Positions 33,716 through 45,670 of a stretch of DNA of 64,000 nt are shown here, in pieces (the stretch's first letter is position 1; the number at the start of each line of letters is the position of its first letter). A model generated the notes under the pieces. The model had not been told where the DNA came from. It searched no databases and worked only from the letters and a program-made list of their open reading frames with translations. A program made the translations under genes and the position numbers. The stretch comes from Sympetrum striolatum (Eukaryota > Arthropoda > Insecta > Odonata > Libellulidae), in the NCBI GenBank assembly GCA_947579665.1, contig OX388351.1, positions 52,336,939-52,400,938 of the forward strand, read 5' to 3'.

Positions 33716-36700
33716 ATGAAGAATCTTCGCTGTGTAGTATCAGGGTGCTCTTCCACTAGCGAGCAGCCAGATGTAAGGTTTTTTGTTATTCCCAGACCAT
33801 AGCAAACGTAAGTAGAAAAATTTTGGTTAATAAATGTCCAAAATGGCGGATGTAAGGAAAAGTAAGAATTGTTGTATATAAATTCTAGGGATCAGAGCAT
33901 GAGGAAATTCGGCGTTATATACTTTCTATATTCAAATATTAAAGAAGCAGTAACATTTTAATTAGCCGTCGAGGACATGCAACAACTAAACTATTGTTCA
34001 ATAGCTTCTGAATTCCCAGGACGCCATATTTGTGTGCAAATCTTAATGTGCAATTTTTTAATTTATCTCATACTGTGGATTAAGAAACTACAAGTATTAC
34101 AAATTTTGTGTGCTAAAACATATTTCTCAGCATGTGGTCATAAAGATTAAAGGAATTGAATACATATATAAAAATCATTACTTTCAAAATAGTTTGTAAA
34201 CTTTCAGTTCTATTTCTGTTACAGCAAAAAGGTAACCATTTATTAGGTAGACAAGAGTGCAGTGATGATGAAGATAAATAATCAGATAAGTAATCTTTTA
34301 ATCACTGGGAAGATGTAGTTGGATTATTTAAGGGCATGCTTTCAAAAAGGGTAACTTCTAAGTCCTTTAAAACAACTCTTTCATATCTATCTCATCAAAA
34401 GATTTTCTATAAGCATGATTTCCATTATTGTAGGCAACCTATGTTTCCCAAATTATATTATATTTTGTGTATTTTTTAACCAATTCTCTGCACATGAATT
34501 GAATCTCAATAAATTTTATTTAAGTTAGCTTTCTTTTTCTATGACCAATTTATTGACCTACTTGGAAGTTAGATTTCAGTTTCTGTTCAAATGCTAAATT
34601 TTCTTGCTCTTGGATAACATTGCATGATTTCAAGAAAGGTCATTCCTAGGTTTTGTTATCTCATTCATCACAAGTTTGCTATAAGCATGGTTTCATGTAT
34701 TGTGGGATACCTATTTTCCCCAAATTATATTATATTTTACTGCTTTATGTTTTGGTAGCTTGGGATCGTATTTTATTCCTACCATAATTTTCTAAATTAT
34801 TATTTTTCACAGCTCTGGGTGTAATTGCTTGCATTATATTACTCCTTGTATGATATAGATAGTAGCAGTAGGGGTTCATACATTGTGAGATACCTATTTT
34901 TGCCAAATTATTTTATATTTTGTGTTTTTTGGATAGAAAGTAGCAATACGGTTTCTGTTATTATGGTACTTTTGGGCTATTAGCATTTCATTAGGCTCCT
35001 GCATTATGCTCTGAATACCTCTGTTATAATTGTTTATGTATCCAGAAAAAAAGAAGGCAGTTGGGTCTTGCAAGGCTTACATTTTGGCAAATTATCTTCA
35101 GCTCTCTGTTAATTGTAGGAATTATTTTTTCAGTTCTGAGCTTTGGGTGGCATTTAGTGGGAATGCTAGTGTGCAGAGTTGGTTGGAGAAGGAGGGAACA
35201 ATTCCCCGAAACTCCTATAGAATGTATTCCCCGAAACTCCCTTCATTTCATCGAGAAGGATTATACGGACTGCTGGAAGGAAAGGCTTAATAGAGGTGCT
35301 GTGCCCTCTATCAATGGTTCTTCACTGATAGCAGAACCCAACCAGGATGAAGGCACTTCCTCTTTCACCAACTCTCCAGGTCCTTCCACCCCTCTTCCCA
35401 ATACCTCTACCCATCTTTCCATTCCCTCTACTCCTCTTCCCATTACTAGTATCTCCCCAGCTTCATCTATATCAATGGTGTTGTCAACGCCCAAGTCGAC
35501 AGGAAAGAGGCTTTCTCTGCGTGACATAAGAATGTCACACCTAGCACATTGTTCCCCGCAGAAGAAGCTGCTCTACCTATATGGGAAAGGGAAGGAGTAG
35601 GAGTTGAAGAAGTTAGAGGTGAGCAATTTGCGGCTTAAGTTCAAGGTGCAGGAGATGATGGCTTCAGGGAAGCAGCAGGGTATCGTTGGATTCCTGGAGT
35701 CATGCCTCTCAAAATCTGCTGCATCATTATTCTCGACTCAAATGCGGGTGTCGAAGAAGAAGCCGAAGGGAAGGAGATGGACGAGGGATGAGAAAATCCG
35801 TGCATTAACAATTTACAAGTGAAGCCCCAAGTGCTATCGGTTCCTTTACAGCCTTTGTGCACTTCCATGCATAAGGACTTTGCAGCGACTTCTTGGATCT
35901 TTGCCATTCTCTGTCGGCATTCATCGCCAGGCTCTGCAAAATGTGGTGCAGTCATTGGCGGACAGAGAGCCACATGATCAATTATGTCTTCTATTATTCG
36001 ATGAAATGTCCATAAGACCACATTTCGATTACAAGGTCACCAATGACTCAATCATTGGATTTGAGGATCATGGGACTTTATTGGGAAGGACCAATAAGCC
36101 AGCGAAATATGCTTTTGTATTTATGATTCTGGGTTTGCTGCAGGATTGGAAGCAGCCGATTGCAGCATTTTTCAGTGGGTCTCCAACGAACGCAGAGAGA
36201 TTAAAAGAGATCCTGCAGATGATCCTTGAAGAATGCTCTGCAGCTGGCCTTAATATCATCTCCACAGTCTGCAATATGGGGAGCAGCAACGTCAAGGCAT
36301 TGAAGATAATGGGTTCTACTCCTGATAGGACTATTATCAATGTTGCCCGGCAGGAATACATCACAATGTTTGATCCTCCGCACCTACTGAAGTTAACAAG
36401 GAATCTGTTCCTGAAGTACCATATTCGCCTTCCTGTGGAAGTTGCAGTTGAGGGATCCTCAATGATGGTTCCTGGGGTTGCGAGATGGAGCGACATCGAG
36501 CAGGCGTTCGAGTGGGATGGAAGGAATTCGGAGTTCAGAATGCTGTATAAACTCACTTCCATCCACATGCAGCCTAAGGTAAAGACACTATTTCAAATGC
36601 CATATTTGTTGTAGAATTTTGGATATATATACATTGGAGATAATTTAAGACTGAAGAAGTGTAGCCTCTGCTATGAAAAATGTTATTAGTCAATCTTTAA

Positions 36701-37377
36701 GTGATATAATTATTGTTATCAGGGCACAGTGTGGCTCCAACAGGGACCCAACCATGTCCTCCTTCATGGATGCCTGGAAAACATGCATCTTCAGTGGCCT
36801 AGCCATTGAAGGCTCTCTGAGAGGGACAAACTGCCTTGGAGATGGTGGGAATATCTTGGGCAGTTTCCAGGAATTTGAAGATGGTGATGTGCCTGTTACT
36901 ATTCCAACTTCTCCTCCAGAATCTCCTCTTACCATATTGGACCCCTGCTCCCTGAACAGCACCGCTGACCTCTGCCATGTAATTGCGAGGGATGGCCTCC
37001 AGTTCTCTGATTGCAGCTATTGCAGAAGTGGTTTGCTGGAGGTGCAACTACATGAAGATCCAGTGTGGAAATGCATACGAATGGAAACAGTACAAGGCGA
37101 GGAGCACTACACATATCCTAGTATGGACTTGGTGAGAAGTGTAAGTGCTTCGATGAACCTTGTGCTTGCTTTTCTCGATGGTGGTCCACCTAGGGTTGGA
37201 GTGACACGTGCCATCCTGGACAGACTACAGGGGAGTGACAGTTTTGGGTGGATTCTGTGCTGCCCTATCCATGGGGATGTGGTGAAGGAGAGAGTAGTAT
37301 TAAAGGTTGTGGAGAACAGCATGAAATACTGGTGCCAGGAATGGAACCTGGCTTTCAAAATGAGCCGTTTTAGTTAA
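33716..37377 (+). pseudogene. THAP-domain P-element-type transposase, inactivated
   Basis: Exon 1 (33716-33807) encodes CVVSGC and FFVIPRP, the start of a C2CH THAP DNA-binding domain, but has an in-frame TAG at 33800-33802. The next coding block (about 35190-36578) has LHFIEKDYTDCWKERLNRGA, the end of a THAP domain, then a helix-rich linker, KGRRWTRDEKIRALTIYK and the RNase-H-like core with LLFDEMSIRPHFDYK, GFEDHG, WKQPIAAFFSG and MFDPPHLLKLTRN. Two in-frame stops (TAG 35598, TGA 35820) break it. The last exon (36730-37377; phase 0, matching the donor at 36579) has CGSNRDPTMSSF and a Cys-rich C-terminus. The Asp of the first catalytic position (FDEM) is present. The second is probably Asn (CNMGSSN), and the stretch that should hold the third and fourth acidic residues, between HMQPK and CGSNRDPT, is missing. 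It encodes DNA cut-and-paste activity in intact relatives; here none is expected. Confidence 0.85.
34180..34990 (+). repeat. diverged tandem repeats in transposase intron
   Basis: Three related blocks end near 34440-34475, 34700-34740 and 34885-34925. Each holds a CCTATNTTNNCCAAATTAT word followed by TATATTTT. Upstream parts (ATAAGCATG, TCATNTATTGTG) also recur. Spacing is uneven (about 270 and 184 bp). Confidence 0.4.
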
Positions 37378-37399
37378 AGATAGTGGTTAGGGTTACCTA

Positions 37400-40180
37400 G
37401 GTTTAGTTTAGGTTCTTGGGTTTGGTGAAGGTAGGGTATTTATTATTGGTAGGGATTTTATTTGTGTTTGTGTAAATATTGTATATTAGGGTTTCAGTTT
37501 TTGTGTAGTGTTTAGGTTTAGTGACCCCTGAAATTGTTATTGAGTTGAATTGTTATGTATATTTTATGATTTGTGGAATTTTTTAAATAAATGCCAATCT
37601 TATTTTTACTTCTTAATTTGTGGATATTAATCATTATTAAAATTCCCTTTCCTAAAAATAATCATTCTCTCGTTGAATAACTTTGCCTACGTACGAAAGC
37701 TCGAGTCAAATTTTAAACGAACCGCCGCAGAACGCTAGTGGATGACATGACGCGTTAGCAGACGGCGTAGCAGACCTTTGCATGCGAATAACAACGCTAA
37801 CTATCTTTGGACGCCGGCATTGTTGCTTTCACCCCCCCCCCCCCACCTTATGGAGAGTCGCTCCCGTGGCCTGAGCCTCTTATCCCTCAATGATACAATA
37901 ATTACACACTTTATTAGATCTGAAAAATGACGCTTAGTTCCCTTAATTTGAGTTCTCTTTCTTACCAAAAAATCTTTCTTTCAATTCCAAAAATTGGCGT
38001 AATGCATTCTTATCTTTCATACATTGCACCGAATTTTGAGGTTAAAAAAAACTTCTCGGAATGACAGAGAATTAAAATTTAGGAATTCAACAGATGAAAA
38101 CATTATCAATTGAATCTTTAAGAGAGTTTTTCAAAAATGACCCTGATTTCAAATTTAGACCGGTGCAAATATATCCTTCAAGGTGCTCAGAGATGTAGTC
38201 AAGGGGAGACTCAATCTCTATATATCTCTAGACACCTTGATTTTGTATCCTCTGCTTTTCCGGAAAGTATTTTTTATCTAATAATTGGCGCAACTCATTC
38301 TGTCGGGAAAATTTGTGATTTTGGGGGCCCCTGATTTCGAACACATGATAGTTAGGAAGGGTATCTAATATTTCCTGGGGTTTTGAGTTCGGGCCATTTA
38401 CAAAAAATATAAGAGGCCCAATCCCTCCAGAATGGCCGTAACAGAGCAGCAACAAACCGAGGATTGAACAGTAGATACTTGTGAGCTATCATATCCCTTG
38501 GGAAATAAAAATTTACGCTTCTTTTCACAGGATGAATGATATAAGCGATGTATGTTTCACTGGCTGCTAAAATCCCATATTCCGAGAATAAATAACTCCA
38601 TACCAAATACGATTAACGGCCGTCTTTAAGGAAGCATTTCTTGTAATCAAGATTGGTAAGTTGAATAAGATAATACATTCCATCCAAGACACCAGGATGC
38701 TTTGCGGAGGATCTGCGGAAGTATACAGGGTGAAGGTATTGTCCTCTTCTCATTATATCCTTCACCCGTTGGGCTACTATTTCCGCGTTAGACAATACCT
38801 CGTGGGGAGGACAAGGAGGACATCTTCATAGCAGGGGTTCAGGGGGATTTTCGGGTATTCCTTCTTTCCCTTTCTCCTATTCCCAAAAGGGCATTTCTAT
38901 AGGCATCAAATATTGCACGCTTCCGACATTCTTGCAGACGAAGTCCTTGCCGCCTATGCCCCCCGCTGCGTAGTCTCTCTCTCTCTGAAATGGAAGGGTT
39001 TGGAAAAACCTAGTAGATCTCCTGTGGATTTTTGTGCCCTGTATGAATTGAGGATTTGGGGGAAGGAACAGTTTGAGGCTTACTTGCGCTCTTGGATTAG
39101 GATTTCTGCGACTAAGCGACGAAAAAACATTTTCGTCATGTTCGAATGGCCCTGTCGGTGTGTATAGACCTCGAAACTGCAGATTCGACCTCCTGTATGT
39201 GAAAGAGAGGGGCAGAAGTGGACGATTTTCTATGCATGTCTGGGGGTGGATATCCTCCGAAAGTTCGTATGTTATTACAGGATGTATTAAATTAATTCGA
39301 TAAATCCCTTATTGAACAGAATAATTATAGCGATTGTTTATCTCATCGTGTGCAATCCACTTTTTAAGGTCCTGGGGTCTTTGGAATATCGATGGCTACC
39401 CTGATGGAAAACAATATGCACATGTTTTAGAAAATGTTATGCAGCAGTCGGTTAATATTTTAACCCTACCATTCAAACATTCTTATCTTTGGAGCGAAAG
39501 GTTATGAAAAATTAAGGAAAATGTAGAAAGGTTTTCAATTTGATATAACTACAACAAAAGTAATTTAATGACAGAAGATACATTACAAGCCAGTATTGTA
39601 TTGTCATTCAAAACTATCCATTTCCGTATATCTTCTTCGTTTTAATTTTATCGATGTTATGTAAAGACAGGCCTGTGCTATGAAAAATTCTTATTATAAG
39701 AAGCTTTAATTGGTCATAAGTATCTACCGTTCAGTCATCAATTTGTTACTGGTCTATTATCACAAAATAATTCAGGGTATGCAAATTGTTCATTATTATG
39801 AATTATTCTAATAATACGATTAATCATGCTAAATTTTAATTTAATACCCTTCGCATACGTATGAAACATATAAAATTATATTAGGAAGTCATATGCTCAT
39901 TCCAAATTTGTCGTAGGATAGTCAAGAAAAAATCATCCTGATGCCGACTATTACTTAAAACGCACTAATCAGTACTGGATAATTAGAGCTATTAGAAATC
40001 TATTCTCGAAGAATTGTTTTCTTTCGGACCACCCTTGAGCATTCTATCCACCCCTTCTTTCTGTGCAGAGAGGCGTATCCTTGGGCTGCGATAGTTCTAA
40101 ACTGTAGGTCGTCGGGACCTCGCAAGGTGTAAGGTCAGCGTGCAAAGGAGTCCTAACGGTGTTTACGGAAGAGCGGCGGT
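37400..40180. other. 3' non-coding part of the P-like unit
   Basis: Holds T-rich sequence after the transposase, with AATAAA near 37588, a GC-rich segment at about 37715-37880 with a C13 run near 37831, and AT-rich remainder. Frames at 38228-38606 (minus) and 38913-39303 (plus) have no recognisable motif. Confidence 0.35.
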
Positions 40181-40270
40181 GTTGCAAGATATGCGGCAGA
40201 ACTCTTTTCTTGAATTATGTATCCCTAATTTTATTCTTCACGCAAAACATAAAATTTAAGATACTTTTGC
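40181..40270 (-). repeat. right terminal inverted repeat of 6.9-kb unit
   Basis: Reverse complement starts GCAAAAGTATCTTAAATTTT and ends ATCTTGCAAC, matching 33359-33447. The LINE reading frame resumes nine bases beyond it at GTACCTCAT. Confidence 0.75.
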
Positions 40271-40278
40271 GTATTACT

Positions 40279-41440
40279 GTACCTCATCATAAATTGCTGT
40301 GCAAATAAGAAGTTGCGGGTATCAATGCAGAAGTTATTTACTGGATAAAAGACTTTCTCACCGAGAGAGTAGTACTCGATGTATTAGTTACAACTTGGTT
40401 AAGGTGACCTCGGGCATCCCTCAGGGCAGTGTAATTGGACCGTTGTTATTTTTAGTATACATCAATGACCTCAGCAATCACACTGAAAGCAATATGTTAG
40501 GATATTCACGGACGATACAGACATTTACATGGAAATAGATAGTTCAGAGGATATATTTTTTTTACTTTCGAACGATAGATAGAATTATGAACTGGTGCGA
40601 TGATTGGCAATTAGAGCTTAATGTAAAAAAATGTTCGGTAGTTAACTTCTTCGAAAGAAAATCTATAATAAATGATTATTCTTACAGCCTCCGTGGGGTA
40701 AACCTAATGATAGTAGAATCGGTGAAGTCTCTTGGAGTAACTCTCACGAATAATCTATCATGGAGTGCCCACATCCGAAATATATGTAAAAAAGCACTTA
40801 AGAAATTCGGCTTTATCAAAAGAATAGTCGGTAGGAGCGAAGAAAAAGTTCCCGAGTGATGTTACTTAGCGTTAGTTAGGCCTCACCTTGAGTATGCATG
40901 TAGTGGATGGGACCCCACCAAGAAATATCATATTCGGGATTTAGAAAAAGTACAACGAAAGACGATACGATTTGTAAAGAATTGCTACGATAAAACAGCA
41001 AGTGTTACTCAGAAGTTACAGGACACGGGATGGGAATCATTAGAAGATAGAAGAAAAATTATTTATTTTAATAAATTTATTAAAAAGTTCAGAGAAATTA
41101 CATTCTCAGATGATGTAACCGATATAATGCAACCTCCCTGTTATATGGGCCGTTCTGATACTGCCAGAAAGATTAGGGCAATAGATGCTAGAACAAATCG
41201 TTTCAAAAATTCATTTTTTTCACGAAGTATACGCGAAAGCAATTGTTTAGGAAACTAGAGTCAAGGTGCTTGCACCCCCTGCCACACGCCAAAAGGCGGC
41301 TTGCAGGGTTCTTACATAGACATAGACAACACATGTATTATAATTTTTTAACAACTTTGTATTTTTTATAATCGTGCACATTCCATGTATTAAACATAAA
41401 ACATTAAAATATTAAATAAAATTGTTTATCCCCATAACTT
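40279..41440 (+). pseudogene. CR1-like LINE, RT core to 3' end, right of P-like insertion
   Basis: Starts with VPHHKLL and AGINAEVIYWIKDFLTERV, then VTSGIPQGSVIGPLLFLVYI with NDLSNH, a FTDDT version of the FADD box, MNWCDDWQLELNVKKC, SLGVTLTNNLSWSAHI and ALVRPHLEYACSGWDP, and ends with LQDTGWESLEDRRKI and a GGLQGS tail. Stops and frameshifts (for example at 40857) make it dead. AATAAA-rich 3' sequence follows to 41440. It is the distal half of the LINE interrupted by the 6.9-kb unit. Confidence 0.85.
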
Positions 41441-41592
41441 CAAAATTTAGCTGACTTAATGGATGAAACTGCTTAGCCTACCGGCATTCCCCCCTACTCC
41501 ACGGTCATCCGACCTAAAACCATGGAAGAAGGATTATTATTCCATGCTAAAACGTTTCAGCGAGATAGGTTATTCGGACTTGATAATCCTAC

Positions 41593-42260
41593 TTTCTCGC
41601 CACCATGTGTCGATGAATAGAATATTTATTTGCCTTTTGATCTAGGATAGTGAATATAGTATCCTTCGTCTATTTTTCTCATAGTTGTGTTCATGGCTGT
41701 GATGAAATGAAAGCCATTGAGGCTTGTTTGATGCAGAATAATGATAACAATTAAAACTTCTCCTTATGGAAAATTGTTACTCGTTTACTCATTGGGCTTC
41801 ATTTATGTTATTGCATCGTTCCTTGTCTGTTCTAGTTAGCCTCATTCCACTCTACTGACTCTAAATGGCTAATAAAACCTCACGAGGACTTTGTCCTGAA
41901 TACTTAGTAGTCAGATATTCCTTATAGCAGCGGTTCCCAACCGGTGGTCGCGATCCTAAACGGTGGGTCGCGGATAGGGTTACAAGTGGGTCGCGACTCG
42001 TTCCTAAAATTATCAGAAACCATCGAATAAACCACCAGAAAAGATAAGAAAAATCTAAACAAATCGAATTGTGTTTTGATTGTTTTCTTGGTTCTTGATT
42101 TTTGGCATCTGCGGCAGACAACAGAACCACTACTTCCCTCCCAAATGACTCCACCATGGACCGATGGACCGTGGAGGTATTCCGATAAGGAAAGGTGGGT
42201 CACCAGCTGAAAAAGGTTGGGAACCACTGCCTTATAGGGTAGCTAGGCAAGAATTCGAAT
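41593..42260 (+). repeat. dispersed repeat family R1, copy 5, interrupted by a MITE
   Basis: Blocks GATGAATAGAATATTTATTT, CATGGCTGTGATGAAATGAA, CTCCTTATGGAAA, TTAGCCTCATTCC and CCTGAATACTTAG match the other copies. The copy continues after the hAT-type MITE (41928-42229) with AGCTAGGCAAGAATTC, which parallels TTAAGCCAGCAATTCTTC of copy 4. Confidence 0.5.
41928..42229. mobile_element. hAT-type MITE, 302 bp
   Basis: Ends CAGCGGTTCCCAACC and GGTTGGGAACCACTG form terminal inverted repeats of hAT type (CAG-G ... C-CTG). The element is flanked by a perfect 8-bp target duplication CCTTATAG (41920-41927 and 42230-42237), which is diagnostic of hAT superfamily insertion. No transposase is present. 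The minus-strand frames inside it are not genes. Confidence 0.93.
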
Positions 42261-44480
42261 GTAATTTAGTGTGGAAACCAATAGTTTTTGAGTTCCCATT
42301 TTTCAAAATGGAAAAACCTCCGGATCTCACAGATGACTTCTTAAAATAATTTTAGCCCTGTTATCTCAGTATGATTACGCACCTCATTGAGTTGAAGTGT
42401 AATATTTCATCTGAAATGAGATAGGATCAATCCCGGTGATAAATTAATCAATAGTCACAACTTAAATCCTAAAGAGTTAAGAGTAGCTTCTTTTTAGACA
42501 TGATTATCTCTCATTCTTTATCTTTTATTTATGTGGTAGTAAATCCGCAGATAGGTAGGAAGACATATTTTTAGATAGGTACCCACTTTAACAGGTCTGA
42601 ATTAAAAACTGATTCTTCTCAGTTCATGAAAAATCTCAATATTACAAAAAAATCTGCACTTTATTCGGTTTCTTAGTATTCTCAGTATTCTTATTTAAAT
42701 TTAATTACCAAAAGAACCACTTTTACTTCATGTAAACGTAAGATATGTCATAACGTAAGATATTTAGAACTATTATATTATATACTAGCAGAAGTGCCCG
42801 TTGATTCTCAACGGGTATATTAAATTTCATAAATACCAGTGTTACAACCTTAATCGTAACACATGCTTCATAATTGTCGGTAGATAGCAAATACCAGACT
42901 TTCCAATCCAATATACCAAGAAACTTAAGTTACAATTAAGTCTACAAAGCTGTATCAACTCAATATTCAATCTCATATACTTTGAATAAAACATATCTTC
43001 AACTTAAGACAGTGTAAAAATGTATTCTAAGATCACATTAAGATAATCGATACCATGTTTAAAGAGACATTTTCAGCCAGGTACAGGGAGAAAAAGTAAT
43101 CAAATATTAAACATAAATGACAGAAATAAACTATATATATATATATATATCACTCTAATAACCACCGATGAATATTCTTTGCGGAAAGTAAGTGTATTAC
43201 GGAGGTGACTCTTATCTCAATCTTAAAATGTGTAATACAAACACGGAACACAACACAAAAGTAATTGCAATGCCAAAAATAGAAATAAAAATTAAACACC
43301 AATAACAGAAGGATAGTAAATGAATATGGAGTGGAAGTTCTTAAAAACAATGAATGAATCACTTTTTGCATTCTGCATATAACAAAATAAAATTTCTTTA
43401 CCTTTTTGGTCTCTTTTACGATGTTGGAGATTTGCTACAACTCGCCGTTCTACTCTTCAAAGATTACAAACACCGAATCTGGGAAATCTTTACGTTCTTC
43501 GCTAACTCCATTTCCGTAAATCGCTAAATATACATCAATGCAAATAGATTAGATTTAATACTTAGATCAGAAGAATATATTCAAAACATCCGCAACTTAC
43601 CAGGATTTTTATACGCAACCAGTTAAATTGATCGAGGGAAATCAATATTCAGTAAATCACAACTATAAAACTCATTTATTTTACAAAAAAGACAGTAAAA
43701 AATTACTTTGTTATAAATAAAACTTGGTTGCTATAGACTCTTCAACAAAATTCGAATTTTTAAAATTTTCGGGTATATTTTTCCGAAAGTTTTTACAGGA
43801 TAATGTAATTGCTAATGTTTGAATCTCATAAATAATAATGTTTAAATCTCTATCTCATATAGTCTATTTCTTACAGCATTAATTGTATCTGGGAATTAAT
43901 TTCCCATGTCTTCTTATGGAATTACGCATGTGCTCGAAATCAACAATCGCCTTGATCGTCAGGGGGATGGGTTGTTTACGACCTCAAAATTTCGATAAAA
44001 TATTCACGTACTTTATTAAATTGTGCGCAATTTCGAATCGAAAACGATATTCCAAATAGAAGACCAAAATAAGAATCTTTATTATATTTTCCTTCTTTAG
44101 GTGCTTAATTCGACTTTCTAGAACCATTATTTCTAATTTAATTTTGAAAAAGCAATGAACCCTGCAACAAAAAATTGACCTTTACGTGTATTTCTTATGA
44201 AAAGGCTTGCTTTACAGCAAAAATATTTCGTATTAATTTAATTTTGACTTAAGCATTGCAAATTCGAGCAACACATTAAAATTATTATCATACTACATTA
44301 CTTTAGTTTTAAATTTTAAAGGAAATTTCGTATTTTTTTAAAGAGGAGGTCAAAATAACACTTCGCAGCTTCCACAAGAGACTTCTGCTCTAAATACATT
44401 TTTAGGGTCCGGCCAACTACGAAGGACAAAAAGTAACATTACATATCTTTTGTTATAAAAATAAATATTTAAAAAATACA
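42240..44480. other. no supported gene
   Basis: AT-rich. A perfect 8-bp stem hairpin CCCGTTGA-TTC-TCAACGGG lies at about 42798-42816, preceded by ACTAGCAGAAGTG. An (AT)n microsatellite lies at about 43130-43150. Short frames at 42723-42911 and 43150-43371 are without motif. Confidence 0.35.
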
Positions 44481-44487
44481 CCCTCCC

Positions 44488-45670
44488 TTGGACATACAAC
44501 CTTGTCGTGGTAGAAGGGCTTGCGTGTTCCTACGACCTAAAGAGCTACACTGGCTGGAACAGTTCCTGGTAGGGTCACCCATGCCAGAAAGATCAATAGG
44601 TAGGAGCCAGATGAAAGGTCTGAAGCGTCTGTACCTCAATGAGGGGGCTGCAAGGGTGTCTGTACCCCAGTGGGGCGGCCATAATGAGTGTTGGTGTCAT
44701 GTTAAAAAACACCGTTGAGGAAGGCAACGGGAGACCACCTCGACTATTTATCCCATGTCATGATGTACGACCATAATAATATTGGTACTGGCAAAGGGAC
44801 TCAGCCTTCTAGGATGAGTGTCATGCCCGGCAGTGATGGGAGTAAGGCCATCTCGGTCGTCATTCCACGAAACCCTTACACAAGGAACGACAAGAAAAGA
44901 AGAGAGAAGATGGAAGCGAGGGTGGGGACATGGAATGACAATGCACAGAAAAGGGAAGTTGGAAAACGTAAAGATAGAAATGAAAAGGTTCAACATTAAT
45001 TAACTAGGGTTATGCGAAGTACGGTGGAAAGGGAGACTTCTGGAGCGATGATGTTAGAGTCATTTTCAGTGGGGAATTACTAGCCAGAGGGGAGTAGCTG
45101 TAGAGTTGGATAAAAAAGCGGGAGAATCCGCGATAGCCAGCGAGTTAATAAGCGATCGGGTTATGTCGGTAGAAGCAAAGTCTGAACCAGTAAACACTAG
45201 CGATTACAGTGAAGATGATGTAGACATGGTTTATATTAAGTAATACGTTGAGGAATTGTATGGGAAAAACATGAAACCCACCAGCATAGAAATAGAAAGT
45301 GAGGAAGATGTTGAAGAAGAAGATGTTGAACCTGGGTTACTTGATAGTGAAATAGAACGGACATTGCGGTATATAAAAAAGAATAAAGCAACGGGAGTTG
45401 ACGAGATTCCAATGGAGTTCCTTAAGATCCTGGGGGATAAGGTCAAGAAATGTTTCTTTGATTTAATAAGGAAAATTTATAATGAAGGGCAATGGCCAGA
45501 GGATTTTACCAAAACTATCTTGATTCCTTTACAGAAAAAGAACAAAGCTACGGAATGTAGGGATTATCGTATAATTAGCTTAATCTCTCACAAGGCAAAA
45601 GTACTTCTAAGGGTTCTGATTAGACGAGTCGAAAAATTAAAGAGAAAATCGGAGAAGACCAGACATTAAT
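44488..45670 (+). pseudogene. APE-type LINE with internal deletion
   Basis: A 5' segment encodes KGKLENVKIEMKRFNIN and LGLCEVRWKG (about 44945-45030), the start of an APE endonuclease domain. A jump then leads to the pre-RT and RT start (45256-45669) with SEIERTLRYIKKNKATGVDE, IPMEFLKILGDKV, LIRKIYNEGQWPEDF and CRDYRIISLISHKAKVLLRV. Most of the endonuclease and everything after RT block 2 is missing, with several stops, so it is an inactive deletion copy. Confidence 0.85.

Larger units (their letters stand above)
33351..40278 (+). mobile_element. 6.9-kb unit with ~90-bp terminal inverted repeats, carrying P/THAP-type transposase
   Basis: The unit is bounded by 89/90-bp inverted repeats at 33359-33447 and 40181-40270 (about 85% identical). 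It interrupts a LINE reverse-transcriptase gene exactly between the codons for ...NKV and VPH...: GTAC stands at both junctions (33347-33350 and 40279-40282), consistent with a 4-bp target duplication. Inside is a dead transposase with THAP and P-element RNase-H-like parts (33716-37377). The last 2.8 kb has no gene. Classical P elements have TIRs near 31 bp and 8-bp target duplications, so this would be an unusual member, or a composite in which the transposase only occupies part of the unit. Confidence 0.6.

Noticed and set aside
35261..37358. Minus-strand frames of up to 166 codons opposite the transposase
   Set aside because: Shadow frames of the plus-strand P-type transposase; no motif of their own.
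33474..37879. GGCCTGAGCC at 33474-33490 and 37867-37879 as short TIRs of a smaller P element
   Set aside because: The shared 10 bp are in direct, not inverted, orientation and do not extend.
38228..39303. A second gene inside the 6.9-kb unit downstream of the transposase
   Set aside because: Short overlapping frames on both strands, with no motif and no splice-compatible partners.
41861..42227. Minus-strand frames of about 100 codons at 41861-42227
   Set aside because: They lie largely within the 302-bp hAT MITE and carry no protein motif.
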